Shown piece by piece: positions 8,562 to 17,335 of a stretch of DNA of 64,000 nucleotides. A program made the position numbers and the translations under genes. Every line of letters starts with the position of its first letter. Positions within the stretch are counted from its first letter, which is position 1. This DNA comes from Bernardetia sp963719525 (GTDB lineage Bacteria; Bacteroidota; Bacteroidia; Cytophagales; Bernardetiaceae): assembly GCA_963719525.1 (NCBI GenBank), contig CAVRCG010000004.1, forward strand, positions 992,001 to 1,056,000, in the 5' to 3' direction. The notes beneath the pieces were generated by a model. That model was not told where the DNA came from. It worked only from the letters and a program-made list of their open reading frames with translations, and made no database searches.

Positions 8562-11252
8562 ATGGGAAGTGCAGCCAAAACAATTCCTAATCTATTTATT
8601 GATAATGCAAGTACAGGAGATGTAGTAAACATAAACACATCAGACTTACAAGCTCCAGCCAATCGTATCACGTTTAGAGATATTACAGGTGCACAAAATG
8701 GTCTTACCTTTAATGTAAATGGTGATGCTCCAAAAACGTATGGAAATATTAGTTTTCCAAATGATATGACGGCACGTTTTAATGGAACTCAAAATCCTCT
8801 GACAAATCCATCAACAACATTACCAGAAACAGACACAAATATTTTTGGAGGAACAGTCAATTTTGGTACAAATACAAGAGTAACTTGGAATTCGGATAAT
8901 ACCTTCAAAGACGATGTGGAAATAATATCTACTCCTACTAACGTTGATAGAGCAGTAAATTTTGTAAGAAATAATATTTTTACCGTTGATGCACCACTTA
9001 CATTTACAGGACCAGGTTGGGCAAGAGTTGGATTTAATGCAGATAATACTTTCACAGAGTTTGGAGCAGCCGTTGCTTTTAATGGAACACGCAACATTCT
9101 TAGATTTGATGGAAATGGTAATACAGAGCTTATTTTCAAAAGCACACTTTTTGTTAATTCGAATGGAGGCGCACAAGCCGATGTAGATTTTAGATCTCAA
9201 GCAACATTTGAAGGTAATGTAGAATTCGGAGAAGCTACAGGAGGAGATGCTACGGCAGAAATGTTTTTTAATAATGGTATTTCTATGCCCAACATAAATA
9301 CAACCTTTACGATGGGAGCAGACTCAAGAATGAGAATACGAGGTGCGCCTGTTAGGTTAAGAGATATGATTATTGGAGAAAACAATGAGATTACGTTTAA
9401 TAGTACTGTAGAGATAGATAATATGCAGCTCTCCAAATTTGATGTAATTAACTTTCCTCAAAGTAGTGGAGGTGCAAATTCAGGAACTACTACCATTAAT
9501 GAATACATTACTGCTAGAGAAGATTGTGCAGGTTGGATAAATCTTCGCTCAAATCTAACAGGCGTACAAGCGCAGATAGATTTTGAAACTGCACATACAA
9601 CAGTAGGAAACAGAAACTTCCTCTATACTTTCGTTCAAGATATTTGGAACAGAGACTTGGGTGGAAATCCATTGCAAGTAGTACAAGCAGACCCTGATGT
9701 AGTTTCTGATATTGGAAATAATGATGGTATTACATTTATCAATAATGTAGCTTCTCGTACTTTCTACTGGGTAAGAAGTGATAATGAAAAAGCAAATAAT
9801 CAAAACAGCACAGGAAATTGGAATGATTTGGATCAAGATAATCACTGGGCAACATCTTCTGGAGGAAATGCAGTAGGTTGTATTCCAACAGCAAACGATA
9901 ACGTCGTATTTGATGATAATTCATTTAGTTATACAGAAGCAGGTCAAGAACCAGAAGTAGTTACATTAGATAAGTTCTTCTCGTATGCCAAAAACATAAC
10001 TTGGAATGTTACTTCAGATGCAAGTAGAGCCAGATTGATAGGAGATGATGCTAATACATTACAAATATTTGGTTCATTGTTATTCCAAAACAATATCACA
10101 GATGCAGATTGGAACGACTTTGAAGGTCTTACAGAATTTAAAGGTATAGCGACAGCCAACACTACAAAAACCATTGCCATGAATGGCGCAAGATTAAATG
10201 GTCCTATTCTATTCAATGCACCAAATGATGTCTGGACAATCACAGATAATATGCGTGTAGAAGGAGGAGGAAGAGCAGATATTACCTTCAACTATGGAGA
10301 AGTAAGAGCAGGAAACAATACCATTTCTTTAGAAGATAATTGGACAATAAACCTTCCTACTGCAGGTTTGAACCAATCTCTTTTTATAGCTGAAACAAGT
10401 ACAGTAAACTTTAATGGAAATCAAGACGCACATATAAATATACTTGATCATCAAACAAATGCTAACTGTCTGGAGTGTTCGGATCAGAGTGCTGCCACTT
10501 CCCAGTTAAGAGGGTGTAGTGGAAGTCCTTTTTACAATCTTGTAGTGGATAAGCGTTATAATAGAAGATTAGAACTTCGTCAGACTATCAATATCTATAA
10601 TAATCTTAGTATTTTAGTAGGAATTCTTGAAGATGACGGCTGGCAGATACGAGGAAATACAATAGGAACAGTAACGATGGCAGATAATACGTGGTTACGT
10701 TTAGGAGCAGATGATAATGCAACTGCTTTTCCTACATGTTATCCATCTGCAAACATTACGTTAGGAGATGGTAATCCTGATGGTCGTATGAATAATTCTC
10801 TTAATCCAGATAACGTAACTACAAATCTGAAAGCATCTATTGTAGAATACCGTTGTCCAGATGCTCAACTTGTTCGTGGAGATATTACGTATGGTACTTT
10901 GCGTCTTAGAAGTGACGGAGGAGCAGGAGCAGGTAATCATATAAAACGTTTTACAGATGGAAACACGACTATAAATGGTAGTTTCATTATAGATGAAAGA
11001 CAAATCGTTTATGATATGGGGTATCAAATAATAGGAAATAGTTTTAGTGAAGGAAATAGATTTGAGATGCGTGGTAACTCTCAACTTATTTTAGGTACAA
11101 ATCAAACTATAGCTGAACGTACTTACAATATAACTGTACGACCAGGTATTACTATTCCAACACCAGTAGCAGCAGATTTGGTTACTACGTTTCCTAGCTT
11201 TACTAATGGAGTCTACTCCTATGAACGACATCGCAAATGGTGGCAAAATTGA
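8562..11252 (+). CDS. Giant T9SS repeat protein, fragment 2 of 3 (middle)
   Basis: This continues fragment 1 in the next frame. The nominal ATG at 8562 is not a true start: the frame is open upstream to about 8523 and has no signal peptide. It carries the seventh W-rich module (TFYWVRSDNEKANN to GCIPTANDNVVFDDNSF, about 9762-9930) and further Asn/Thr-rich beta repeats, with a cysteine-bearing segment (NCLECSDQSAATSQLRGCSG). It ends at 11252 in an unrelated tail (YERHRKWWQN), while the neighbouring frame from 11206 reads on with NDIANGGKIELNGASTV. One extra base near 11220 would join the two. On its own this fragment could not be exported. Confidence 0.7.
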   Translation: MGSAAKTIPNLFIDNASTGDVVNINTSDLQAPANRITFRDITGAQNGLTFNVNGDAPKTYGNISFPNDMTARFNGTQNPLTNPSTTLPETDTNIFGGTVNFGTNTRVTWNSDNTFKDDVEIISTPTNVDRAVNFVRNNIFTVDAPLTFTGPGWARVGFNADNTFTEFGAAVAFNGTRNILRFDGNGNTELIFKSTLFVNSNGGAQADVDFRSQATFEGNVEFGEATGGDATAEMFFNNGISMPNINTTFTMGADSRMRIRGAPVRLRDMIIGENNEITFNSTVEIDNMQLSKFDVINFPQSSGGANSGTTTINEYITAREDCAGWINLRSNLTGVQAQIDFETAHTTVGNRNFLYTFVQDIWNRDLGGNPLQVVQADPDVVSDIGNNDGITFINNVASRTFYWVRSDNEKANNQNSTGNWNDLDQDNHWATSSGGNAVGCIPTANDNVVFDDNSFSYTEAGQEPEVVTLDKFFSYAKNITWNVTSDASRARLIGDDANTLQIFGSLLFQNNITDADWNDFEGLTEFKGIATANTTKTIAMNGARLNGPILFNAPNDVWTITDNMRVEGGGRADITFNYGEVRAGNNTISLEDNWTINLPTAGLNQSLFIAETSTVNFNGNQDAHINILDHQTNANCLECSDQSAATSQLRGCSGSPFYNLVVDKRYNRRLELRQTINIYNNLSILVGILEDDGWQIRGNTIGTVTMADNTWLRLGADDNATAFPTCYPSANITLGDGNPDGRMNNSLNPDNVTTNLKASIVEYRCPDAQLVRGDITYGTLRLRSDGGAGAGNHIKRFTDGNTTINGSFIIDERQIVYDMGYQIIGNSFSEGNRFEMRGNSQLILGTNQTIAERTYNITVRPGITIPTPVAADLVTTFPSFTNGVYSYERHRKWWQN

Positions 11253-14200
11253 ATTGAATGGTGCTTCGACTGTTATTTACAACGCAAGTGCGAATCAACA
11301 GATAGCCAAAGGTTTTACGTATGGTAGTGTTATTCTACGTGCAACAGGCGCAACAACACCAGTAATAAAAACTATATTTCCTGTAGTCGTTCTTCCAGTT
11401 GTGGCTACTGATGAAATAAGAGTAACTAATCAGCTTATCATTGAAGAGTTTAATTACATGATAGATGCAGGAAATCAGATAAAAGCCATAGCAGGTGGAA
11501 ATCCAAAATTGGAAGCTAAAGAAAACACAAAACTGTTTTTAGGAAATCAAACGATTGCTACTAGATTTCCTACTGTTTTTGTACGAAATGATATAACGTT
11601 GTCTGCTACCAATCCAGTTAGTGCAAATGCTCACGAAACGATTTATATTTCTGATGTAGCACAAACGATGTCTACCGAACCAGAGTACGCCAACCTAACG
11701 CTTGAAGCACCAAATCTAACGCTTGATGCAATGGTAGAAAAACGTTTTTCAAGTGTTGGAACGCCTAGTAATTTGTCAGATGCTTATATCCGTGGTAATC
11801 TTCTAATAAAAATAAGAAATTATCTATTAGATGACGGTAATCAAATAAGAGGACTAAATGGGCTTACACAGAGTTTTACGATGAAGGGTGATGTACCTAA
11901 TCAAGGACGTAGCTGGATTAGTTTGGGTGAAAACACGTTTGGAGATGTTGCGACTCAGTTCCCTACTTTCTTTGAAAACGTTAGTTTAGAAGATTCTACA
12001 ACGGTAGTTTATAATGCAGGTTCTGTTGTTCAGTCTGTGAGAGGAACAGGATTAAATGTTATGACTGCATTGACAACACAATCCTATTATAATCTGATTA
12101 TACAATCAGGTGTAAAAATAAATGCTATTAAACGTCTGCAAGAACCGATGCGTATTCGTAACGATTTTACAATCCGTAGATTGAATCGTTTTGAAGACAA
12201 CAAACAGCAAGTAACAGGTAGTACAATAGGAACAATGAGAATGGAAGAGAGTTCCAATCTATATATTGGTATAAATACAGGTGCAGCTCCTAGAAGTGTG
12301 TTTCCAACTAATTATAGCAGACCAAGAATTATTTTGAATAATAATGCGACTACACCTTCTACAGTTAGATATTTATCAAGAGGAACAGGAGCAAACATTC
12401 AAAAAGTGTCTAGTGAACCTATTTATAGTAATCTGTTTTTGACTTCTGGAAATACAAGTGCAGGAGCAAATATTGTGATGCAAGTTGATCCAAATCCTTT
12501 AGTTGTGCCTAGCATACCTAGAACAGAAATCAATGTAACCAGAAATCTAACAGTAGATTATAGAGTTCGTTTTGAAGATATGGGTGTTCAGATTGTAGGA
12601 AATACTACAAATACATTATTAGTAAATGATGGTTCTGAATTGGTGCTAGGTGTAGAAGATATTTCTACACTATTTCCTACTAATTTTGTAGCAGCTAATA
12701 TCAACCTCAAACCAACGGTAGTAAACAAAACAACAGTTATTTATAATTCTGGTGTAATAGGAAATAATATTTCGGGTTTGCCAAATTATGGTAATCTTAC
12801 TCTTAATAATGCAAGAGCAACAGGAACGATTACCAAAAACTTACTTGGAGATATAAATGTATTTGGTAATTTACTGGTAAGGCAACGAAACGTTCTTGAA
12901 ACAACTACGAATAATTACAACATAAACTTAAAAGGAAATTGGACAGTAGAAACTAACGGAGTGTTTAATTCTCAAGCAGGTAGAGTAATTCTTAGTGGTA
13001 ACTCGGTACAGCAGTTGAGAACTAATTCGGCACAAAACCAAAAGTTTTATGAGTTGGAAGCTAATGCTGGTCTGGTAGGAAGTTTCCGTATGTTTGATAA
13101 CGTAATTATAAAAACAGGAGGAAAGACTATTTTTAATAATGGTCTATTTGTTCCTAACGATGTAGGTCTAACAAGTACTATCAAGATGGTTTTTGAAGCT
13201 AATGCTACTGTAGGTGGGACAGGAACATATACGCCAGCTAGTTGGGTAAATATATCTGCTCCTGCATTATCTGCAAACGGACCTAGTAATGTTAGTCACG
13301 TAGTAGGAAAGGTAGAAAAGCAAGGTACAGATGCCTTTATGTTCCCTATTGGAAATGGTGTAAATTATGCACCAGCAGGATTAGGAGTAAGAAACAATTC
13401 TACTTATGAAATTCGTTACGTCGGACCTCGTTTTCCTACCACAGACGGTTATGATGTAACTCTGAAAGAACCAACTATTTATGGAGTAAGTAATGTAGAA
13501 TATTGGCGTATAGACCCAATCAATGGAACTACTTCAACTTCTGCACCTGCTTATGTGTATTTGAGTTGGGATAACCCTCGTAGTGTAGCTTATCAACCAG
13601 AAGGATTAAAAGTGTTGAGATGGAATGGTGCTTTATGGACAGACAAATTCTTAGGAGGACATTCTAATGCTTCTGCAAAAGGAGTTATTGCTAGTCAGAA
13701 TGTCGTAACTGAGTTTAGTCCATTTACTTTAGGAACTATAAACCAATTCAACCCACTTCCATTGGACTTACTTTCTTTTGATGCCAAAATAGAAGGTGAA
13801 TCTGTAAAGGTAAGCTGGGAAACGACTAACGAGATAGACAATTCTCACTTTATGGTTCAGCGTAGCCAAGACGGAAACTCGTTTGGTACTTTAGGGCGTG
13901 TAAATGCAAAAGGAACAGGATTAGAAGGAACATTTAATTATCAGTTCTGGGATGCAGAGCCGTTTGAAAATCTTTCTTATTATCGTTTGAAAATGTTTGA
14001 CTTGAATGGTGATTTTAAATATTCTCCAATAAGAAGTGTATTATTTGAAAAAGTAGTGAGTGGAGTACAAGGAGAAATCAGTTTATATCCAAATCCGAAT
14101 GGTGGCGCACGTTTCTATCTAAACCTTAATGGAATACTGACTACAGATGCAAAGGTACAAGTTATTGATATGGTAGGTAGAACGGTTCATACACAAGATG

Positions 14201-14319
14201 TACAAAAAGGAGGAGATAATATAATAATTACTCCAAACAGAACGCTACCAGCAGGAACATATATTTTACGTTTCGTTACTCCGATTGAAACTATTACTAA
14301 GAAGTTTGTAGTAGAATAA
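11206..14319 (+). CDS. Giant T9SS repeat protein, fragment 3 of 3 with C-terminal sorting domain
   Basis: C-terminal part. Repeats of the form DGSELVLGVEDISTLFPTNF recur about once per 120 residues (also NTKLFLGNQTIATRFPTVF, SSNLYIGINTGAAPRSVFP), showing a shared fold. Near the end are a globular stretch with GNGVNYAPAG and WRIDPINGTT, then the PLPLDLLSFDAKIEGESVKV domain common in T9SS cargo, and finally a type A sorting domain beginning SLYPNPNGGARFYLNL and ending with TYILRFVTPIETITKKFVVE. The sorting domain directs outer-membrane export and cell-surface attachment. The nominal ATG at 11206 is an artefact of the frame break. A strong terminator follows. Confidence 0.8.
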   Translation: MESTPMNDIANGGKIELNGASTVIYNASANQQIAKGFTYGSVILRATGATTPVIKTIFPVVVLPVVATDEIRVTNQLIIEEFNYMIDAGNQIKAIAGGNPKLEAKENTKLFLGNQTIATRFPTVFVRNDITLSATNPVSANAHETIYISDVAQTMSTEPEYANLTLEAPNLTLDAMVEKRFSSVGTPSNLSDAYIRGNLLIKIRNYLLDDGNQIRGLNGLTQSFTMKGDVPNQGRSWISLGENTFGDVATQFPTFFENVSLEDSTTVVYNAGSVVQSVRGTGLNVMTALTTQSYYNLIIQSGVKINAIKRLQEPMRIRNDFTIRRLNRFEDNKQQVTGSTIGTMRMEESSNLYIGINTGAAPRSVFPTNYSRPRIILNNNATTPSTVRYLSRGTGANIQKVSSEPIYSNLFLTSGNTSAGANIVMQVDPNPLVVPSIPRTEINVTRNLTVDYRVRFEDMGVQIVGNTTNTLLVNDGSELVLGVEDISTLFPTNFVAANINLKPTVVNKTTVIYNSGVIGNNISGLPNYGNLTLNNARATGTITKNLLGDINVFGNLLVRQRNVLETTTNNYNINLKGNWTVETNGVFNSQAGRVILSGNSVQQLRTNSAQNQKFYELEANAGLVGSFRMFDNVIIKTGGKTIFNNGLFVPNDVGLTSTIKMVFEANATVGGTGTYTPASWVNISAPALSANGPSNVSHVVGKVEKQGTDAFMFPIGNGVNYAPAGLGVRNNSTYEIRYVGPRFPTTDGYDVTLKEPTIYGVSNVEYWRIDPINGTTSTSAPAYVYLSWDNPRSVAYQPEGLKVLRWNGALWTDKFLGGHSNASAKGVIASQNVVTEFSPFTLGTINQFNPLPLDLLSFDAKIEGESVKVSWETTNEIDNSHFMVQRSQDGNSFGTLGRVNAKGTGLEGTFNYQFWDAEPFENLSYYRLKMFDLNGDFKYSPIRSVLFEKVVSGVQGEISLYPNPNGGARFYLNLNGILTTDAKVQVIDMVGRTVHTQDVQKGGDNIIITPNRTLPAGTYILRFVTPIETITKKFVVE

Positions 14320-14356
14320 TCGACAATAAGACAGAAGTAAAATTGTAAGCAAATAG

Positions 14357-14392
14357 AAAAGCCTTTTATCAGAAATGATAAAAGGCTTTTTT
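14357..14392 (+). terminator. Terminator of the giant T9SS gene
   Basis: A 14-bp perfect stem (AAAAGCCTTTTATC/GATAAAAGGCTTTT) with a six-base loop is followed by T residues. The A/T-rich flanks make it usable from either strand, but the gene on the right (minus strand) ends at 14517, so it may serve both. Confidence 0.85.
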
Positions 14393-14479
14393 CATACTTC
14401 AAAAAAACTATTTCACGCTTTATTGATAAACCATATTATTTAAAAAAGATAAAACAATAAAGTCAGAAGGCAATTTCCT

Positions 14480-14513
14480 TAACTGGTAACTGGTAACTGG
14501 TAACTGGTAACTG
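14480..14513. repeat. Heptamer tandem repeat TAACTGG, ~4.7 copies
   Basis: TAACTGG is repeated four times and followed by TAACTGA, between two convergent genes. Degenerate relatives occur at 52697-52732 (complement) and 56023-56057. It resembles short tandemly repeated repeats known from other bacteria; no function can be assigned. Confidence 0.8.
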
Positions 14514-14516
14514 ATT

Positions 14517-15040
14517 TTACTTCATCACAGGTTCTGCAAAAACACAGGCGTTTACATTTCCAAAACGAAGTGTATCAAAACTTTGTGCTTTTTTGCGAAG
14601 CTCATCAATCGTAATTCTCAATTCTCCAATAAGATCATCATCATTATAAAAACGACCTGTCTTTACGCCCATTTTCTTATCGTAATCATAAAACTTAATT
14701 GTCAGTTCTACATTTGGTTTTGTATCTGGAATATAAAACGGTTTTACTTTCTTCCATTTTGGTTTGAAGTCATCTTTTATAGACTCTGATTCAAAAACTC
14801 GGTCTTGCCCAAGCCAAATTTCATAATATACATCTGGTTTATGGTCATACGAAAACATATTTACAGGTGCCAATTGCTTGAGTTTGAGGGCGATTCGTCA
14901 ACACTTACAAATGCAGGTCGTATTTGTACGGCATACGTATTTTCTGGCTGCCGAGTACTCTCACAACTAAAAGCCAAAAAAGAAAACGATAATAAAGTCA
15001 GAAACAAATAAAATGAAGAATAGTGTTTTGGTAATTTCAT
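14517..15040 (-). CDS. C2-like domain lipoprotein, frame broken once
   Basis: The true start is the ATG at 15038-15040: MKLPKHYSSFYLF, a hydrophobic core, then lipobox LAFSC with the cysteine at residue 26, so a lipoprotein. The frame breaks near 14888. The continuation (ALKLKQLAPVNMFSYDHKPD) reads to the stop at 14517 as a domain with PDVYYEIWLGQDRVFES, LTIKFYDYDKK, DDDLIGELRITIDEL, a pattern like a C2 beta-sandwich (strand layout and acidic DYD/NDDD loops). The reading is restored by a single-base change. About 174 residues in total. Function unknown; calcium or lipid binding is only a guess from the fold. Convergent with the giant gene. Confidence 0.6.
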
Positions 15041-15172
15041 AGAAATAGAGATTGATTTTGTAAAGAATTTAATAGTATTAATATAATAGAAATAAAAAAC
15101 TGACTACTTTTCAAAAATAATCAGTTTAAGTATAAGTTTTCAATAGTGATGAGAAGGAATAAAATTTAATTT

Positions 15173-15865
15173 TTATTCCTTAATAATCTTAACTTCTGTA
15201 CGACGATTTTGTTGTTTTCCTGCACTAGTAGTATTGTCAGCAACAGGTTTTGTATCGCCATATCCCTTAGCAGTAATACGATTAGCTTCAATTCCTTTTT
15301 TGATTAAATAATTTCTTACGGCTTCTGCTCTCTCTTGCGAGAGTGTTAGGTTTGCAGATTTATCTCCTACATTATCTGTATGTCCTGCAATTTCTATTTC
15401 CATTGTGCTTTTTACTGCCATAGCAGAAGCAAGCTCATCAATAGCTTTGAAAGAAGTATTCTTCAAATTAGCTTTTCCTGTTTCAAAAAGTACATTATCA
15501 AGCGTATAAGCTGTCGCTGGCTGAAATTTTATGAGTACTTTTAGCTCCTTAAGGCGTGCTACATCTGGAATCTGAACTTTTTGATATTCTACGTCCTTTC
15601 CAAAATTCTTGTACTTTATAAGATATTCATTTCCTTTTATTAACACAAAAAAACATTTACCTTCCTTATCACTAATTTTGGTAAATACTTCTTCTGTTTT
15701 TGTATTGACAAACATTACTGTTTCTCCTGGTCTTACTTTCTGCTTAAAGTCCACCACAGTAGTATTGATAAGCACTTTGTTATTATCTACCTGTGCAAAT
15801 GTTAAATCATTTGTCCCTAAGAAGAGAAAAACTGAAAGTAGTAAAAATTGTATTTTGTTTTTCAT
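15173..15865 (-). CDS. OmpA-family outer-membrane/peptidoglycan-binding protein
   Basis: A 230-residue protein with an N-terminal signal peptide ending TFAQ. Residues about 30-110 form a beta domain (LINTTVVDFKQKVRPGETV and so on) resembling a carrier or PEGA-type sandwich. Residues about 118-230 are an OmpA-like domain: LDNVLFETGKANLK, IEIAGHTDNVGDKSANLTLS, QERAEAVRNYLIKKGI, AKGYGDTKPVADN, NRRTEVKI. The Asp in TDNVG and the Arg in NRRTEV are the residues that bind diaminopimelate in this family. It should tether the outer membrane to peptidoglycan from the periplasm. No N-terminal eight-stranded barrel is present. Monocistronic on the minus strand. Confidence 0.9.
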   Translation of the reverse strand: MKNKIQFLLLSVFLFLGTNDLTFAQVDNNKVLINTTVVDFKQKVRPGETVMFVNTKTEEVFTKISDKEGKCFFVLIKGNEYLIKYKNFGKDVEYQKVQIPDVARLKELKVLIKFQPATAYTLDNVLFETGKANLKNTSFKAIDELASAMAVKSTMEIEIAGHTDNVGDKSANLTLSQERAEAVRNYLIKKGIEANRITAKGYGDTKPVADNTTSAGKQQNRRTEVKIIKE

Positions 15866-16274
15866 TATATTTTTGCCTAGTATGTTTTATACAAAACGTC
15901 TTTACTAATTAATAGTAAATCTGTTTTTGAATAAAATTTTATGTTTAATTTCTATATGTATAATAATCTGTAACGCATTATATTTGTGCTATATTTTCAC
16001 TTTACACCAAATTATACCAAAATGATACCAATTTATCCAAATCCTGTTAGTACTACAGATAAAGGCTATTTTGTAAAAATAATTAGTAAAAACAGGGTTC
16101 AATGCGCATTCATTACTTCAAAAGTACATCAAAAATTATCAAATTCATACAAATTTTATTGAAAATGCTACCTTTGTAAAAAAGTATCTAAAACGTTGAA
16201 TCCGTTTTTGTTTTTAAATCTCTATTTTCATTATTTGTTTCTACCAAGAAAAATATCTACAAACCTAGTTTAGT
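15866..16274. other. Divergent intergenic region with iterated CCAA motifs
   Basis: This region separates divergent genes. At 16007, 16017, 16028 and 16037 the tetramer CCAA recurs with 9-11 base spacing in an AT-rich context (ATACCAAAATGATACCAATT), roughly one helical turn apart on the same face. This could be a binding-site array or chance. A TATATTTG at 15979-15986 and TACCTTTG at 16169-16176 are -7-like. No gene is seen. Confidence 0.4.
16169..16176 (+). promoter_or_regulatory. Candidate -7 box TACCTTTG upstream of the FKBP gene
   Basis: TACCTTTG fits TAnnTTTG and would start transcription about 90 bases before the ATG at 16275. No TTG at the expected distance upstream, so support is partial. 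Confidence 0.3.
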
Positions 16275-17219
16275 ATGAGTAAATTAATATTCAAACCATT
16301 TGCATTCATTAGTATAGTCTTTTCTCTATTTTCATTGAATGCGTGTAAAGAAGGCGAAAATAAAAGTTGTCCTAAAGGAGCAGTTTGTAACGACCAACTA
16401 CAAACTACATCTACAGGGCTAAAATATATTCATCACATTCATTATCCCAAAAACAGAAAGCCAGAATACAACGAAATGATGACAATGCACTATTTGTTGT
16501 TGGCTGAAAATGGAGATACGATCGTAGATACGTACAAACTCAACGAACCTATCGGACAACCTCTTTTGAGGCCTGCTTATAAAGGATCGATTGAGGAAGG
16601 ATTCAAGATGATGAATGTAGGAGATAGTGCGACTTTTTATGTTGATTTAGATTCTATCAAAAATGTAGAATTACCAATTGAAACAAACACAAGAGCAACT
16701 ATGAAAGAAATACGTTACGTAATAAAGCTCTATGCAACTCAAAGTAAAGCTGCCTTCGAAATAGACGAAGAAGCAAGACTCAAAAAGCGTACACAAGCAC
16801 AAGTAGCTATTCAAGACAAAAAAATTTTAGAATATATGAAAAAAGAACTCGTCTTTGAGGGTTCAAAAAAACATCCTTCTGGCTTGTACTACAACTTCAA
16901 AAAGGAAGGAAAAGGAATGCCAGCACAAGTAGGAGATAGTGTTTCATTTACTTTTCAGACGTGGTCAATTCCGTATCAACAAGTCATTGATAAATCAAAG
17001 GAAGGAGAAACAGTAGGTTTTGTAATTGGCTCTAGAGCAATGCTTCCTGCTTGGCAAATTGCTTTTACACAACTCGCCAACGAAGGCTCAACAATTCTTC
17101 TTTTTTCTCCTTCTCATCTTGCCTTTGGAAACAAAGAATATCAAACTCTAGCTGCTTTTTCTATGCTTCGCTTCGAAATCGAAGTAGTAGATATTGTTAG
17201 GAAAAATGAAAGGAAATAG
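16275..17219 (+). CDS. Lipoprotein with two FKBP-type peptidyl-prolyl isomerase domains
   Basis: A 314-residue lipoprotein: signal MSKLIFKPFAFISIVFSLF with lipobox LNAC (Cys at about 24). Residues about 45-155 form a first FKBP-like domain (GLKYIHHIHYPK, MMTMHYLLLAENGDTIVDTY, EGFKMMNVGDSATFYVDLDS, YVIKLYA). A helical linker follows (EEARLKKRTQAQVAIQDKK). A second domain covers about 200-310 (PSGLYYNFKKEGKGMPAQVG, MLPAWQIAFTQLANEGSTIL, SHLAFGN, LRFEIEVVDI). Such double-FKBP lipoproteins are common in Bacteroidota and fold proteins at the outer membrane or periplasm. The aromatic active-site residues are only partly kept, so it may act more as a chaperone. The next gene is 116 bases downstream on the same strand and may be co-transcribed. 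Confidence 0.88.
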   Translation: MSKLIFKPFAFISIVFSLFSLNACKEGENKSCPKGAVCNDQLQTTSTGLKYIHHIHYPKNRKPEYNEMMTMHYLLLAENGDTIVDTYKLNEPIGQPLLRPAYKGSIEEGFKMMNVGDSATFYVDLDSIKNVELPIETNTRATMKEIRYVIKLYATQSKAAFEIDEEARLKKRTQAQVAIQDKKILEYMKKELVFEGSKKHPSGLYYNFKKEGKGMPAQVGDSVSFTFQTWSIPYQQVIDKSKEGETVGFVIGSRAMLPAWQIAFTQLANEGSTILLFSPSHLAFGNKEYQTLAAFSMLRFEIEVVDIVRKNERK

Positions 17220-17335
17220 GTTTATTAGAATTACGAATTTTTCCTTTTACAAAACATTCATTTCTAGATTCGTCAAATCCGTATTATCTGTGTTTCTACT
17301 TTATTTATAAAAATTATTTACAAAAAAACATAATT

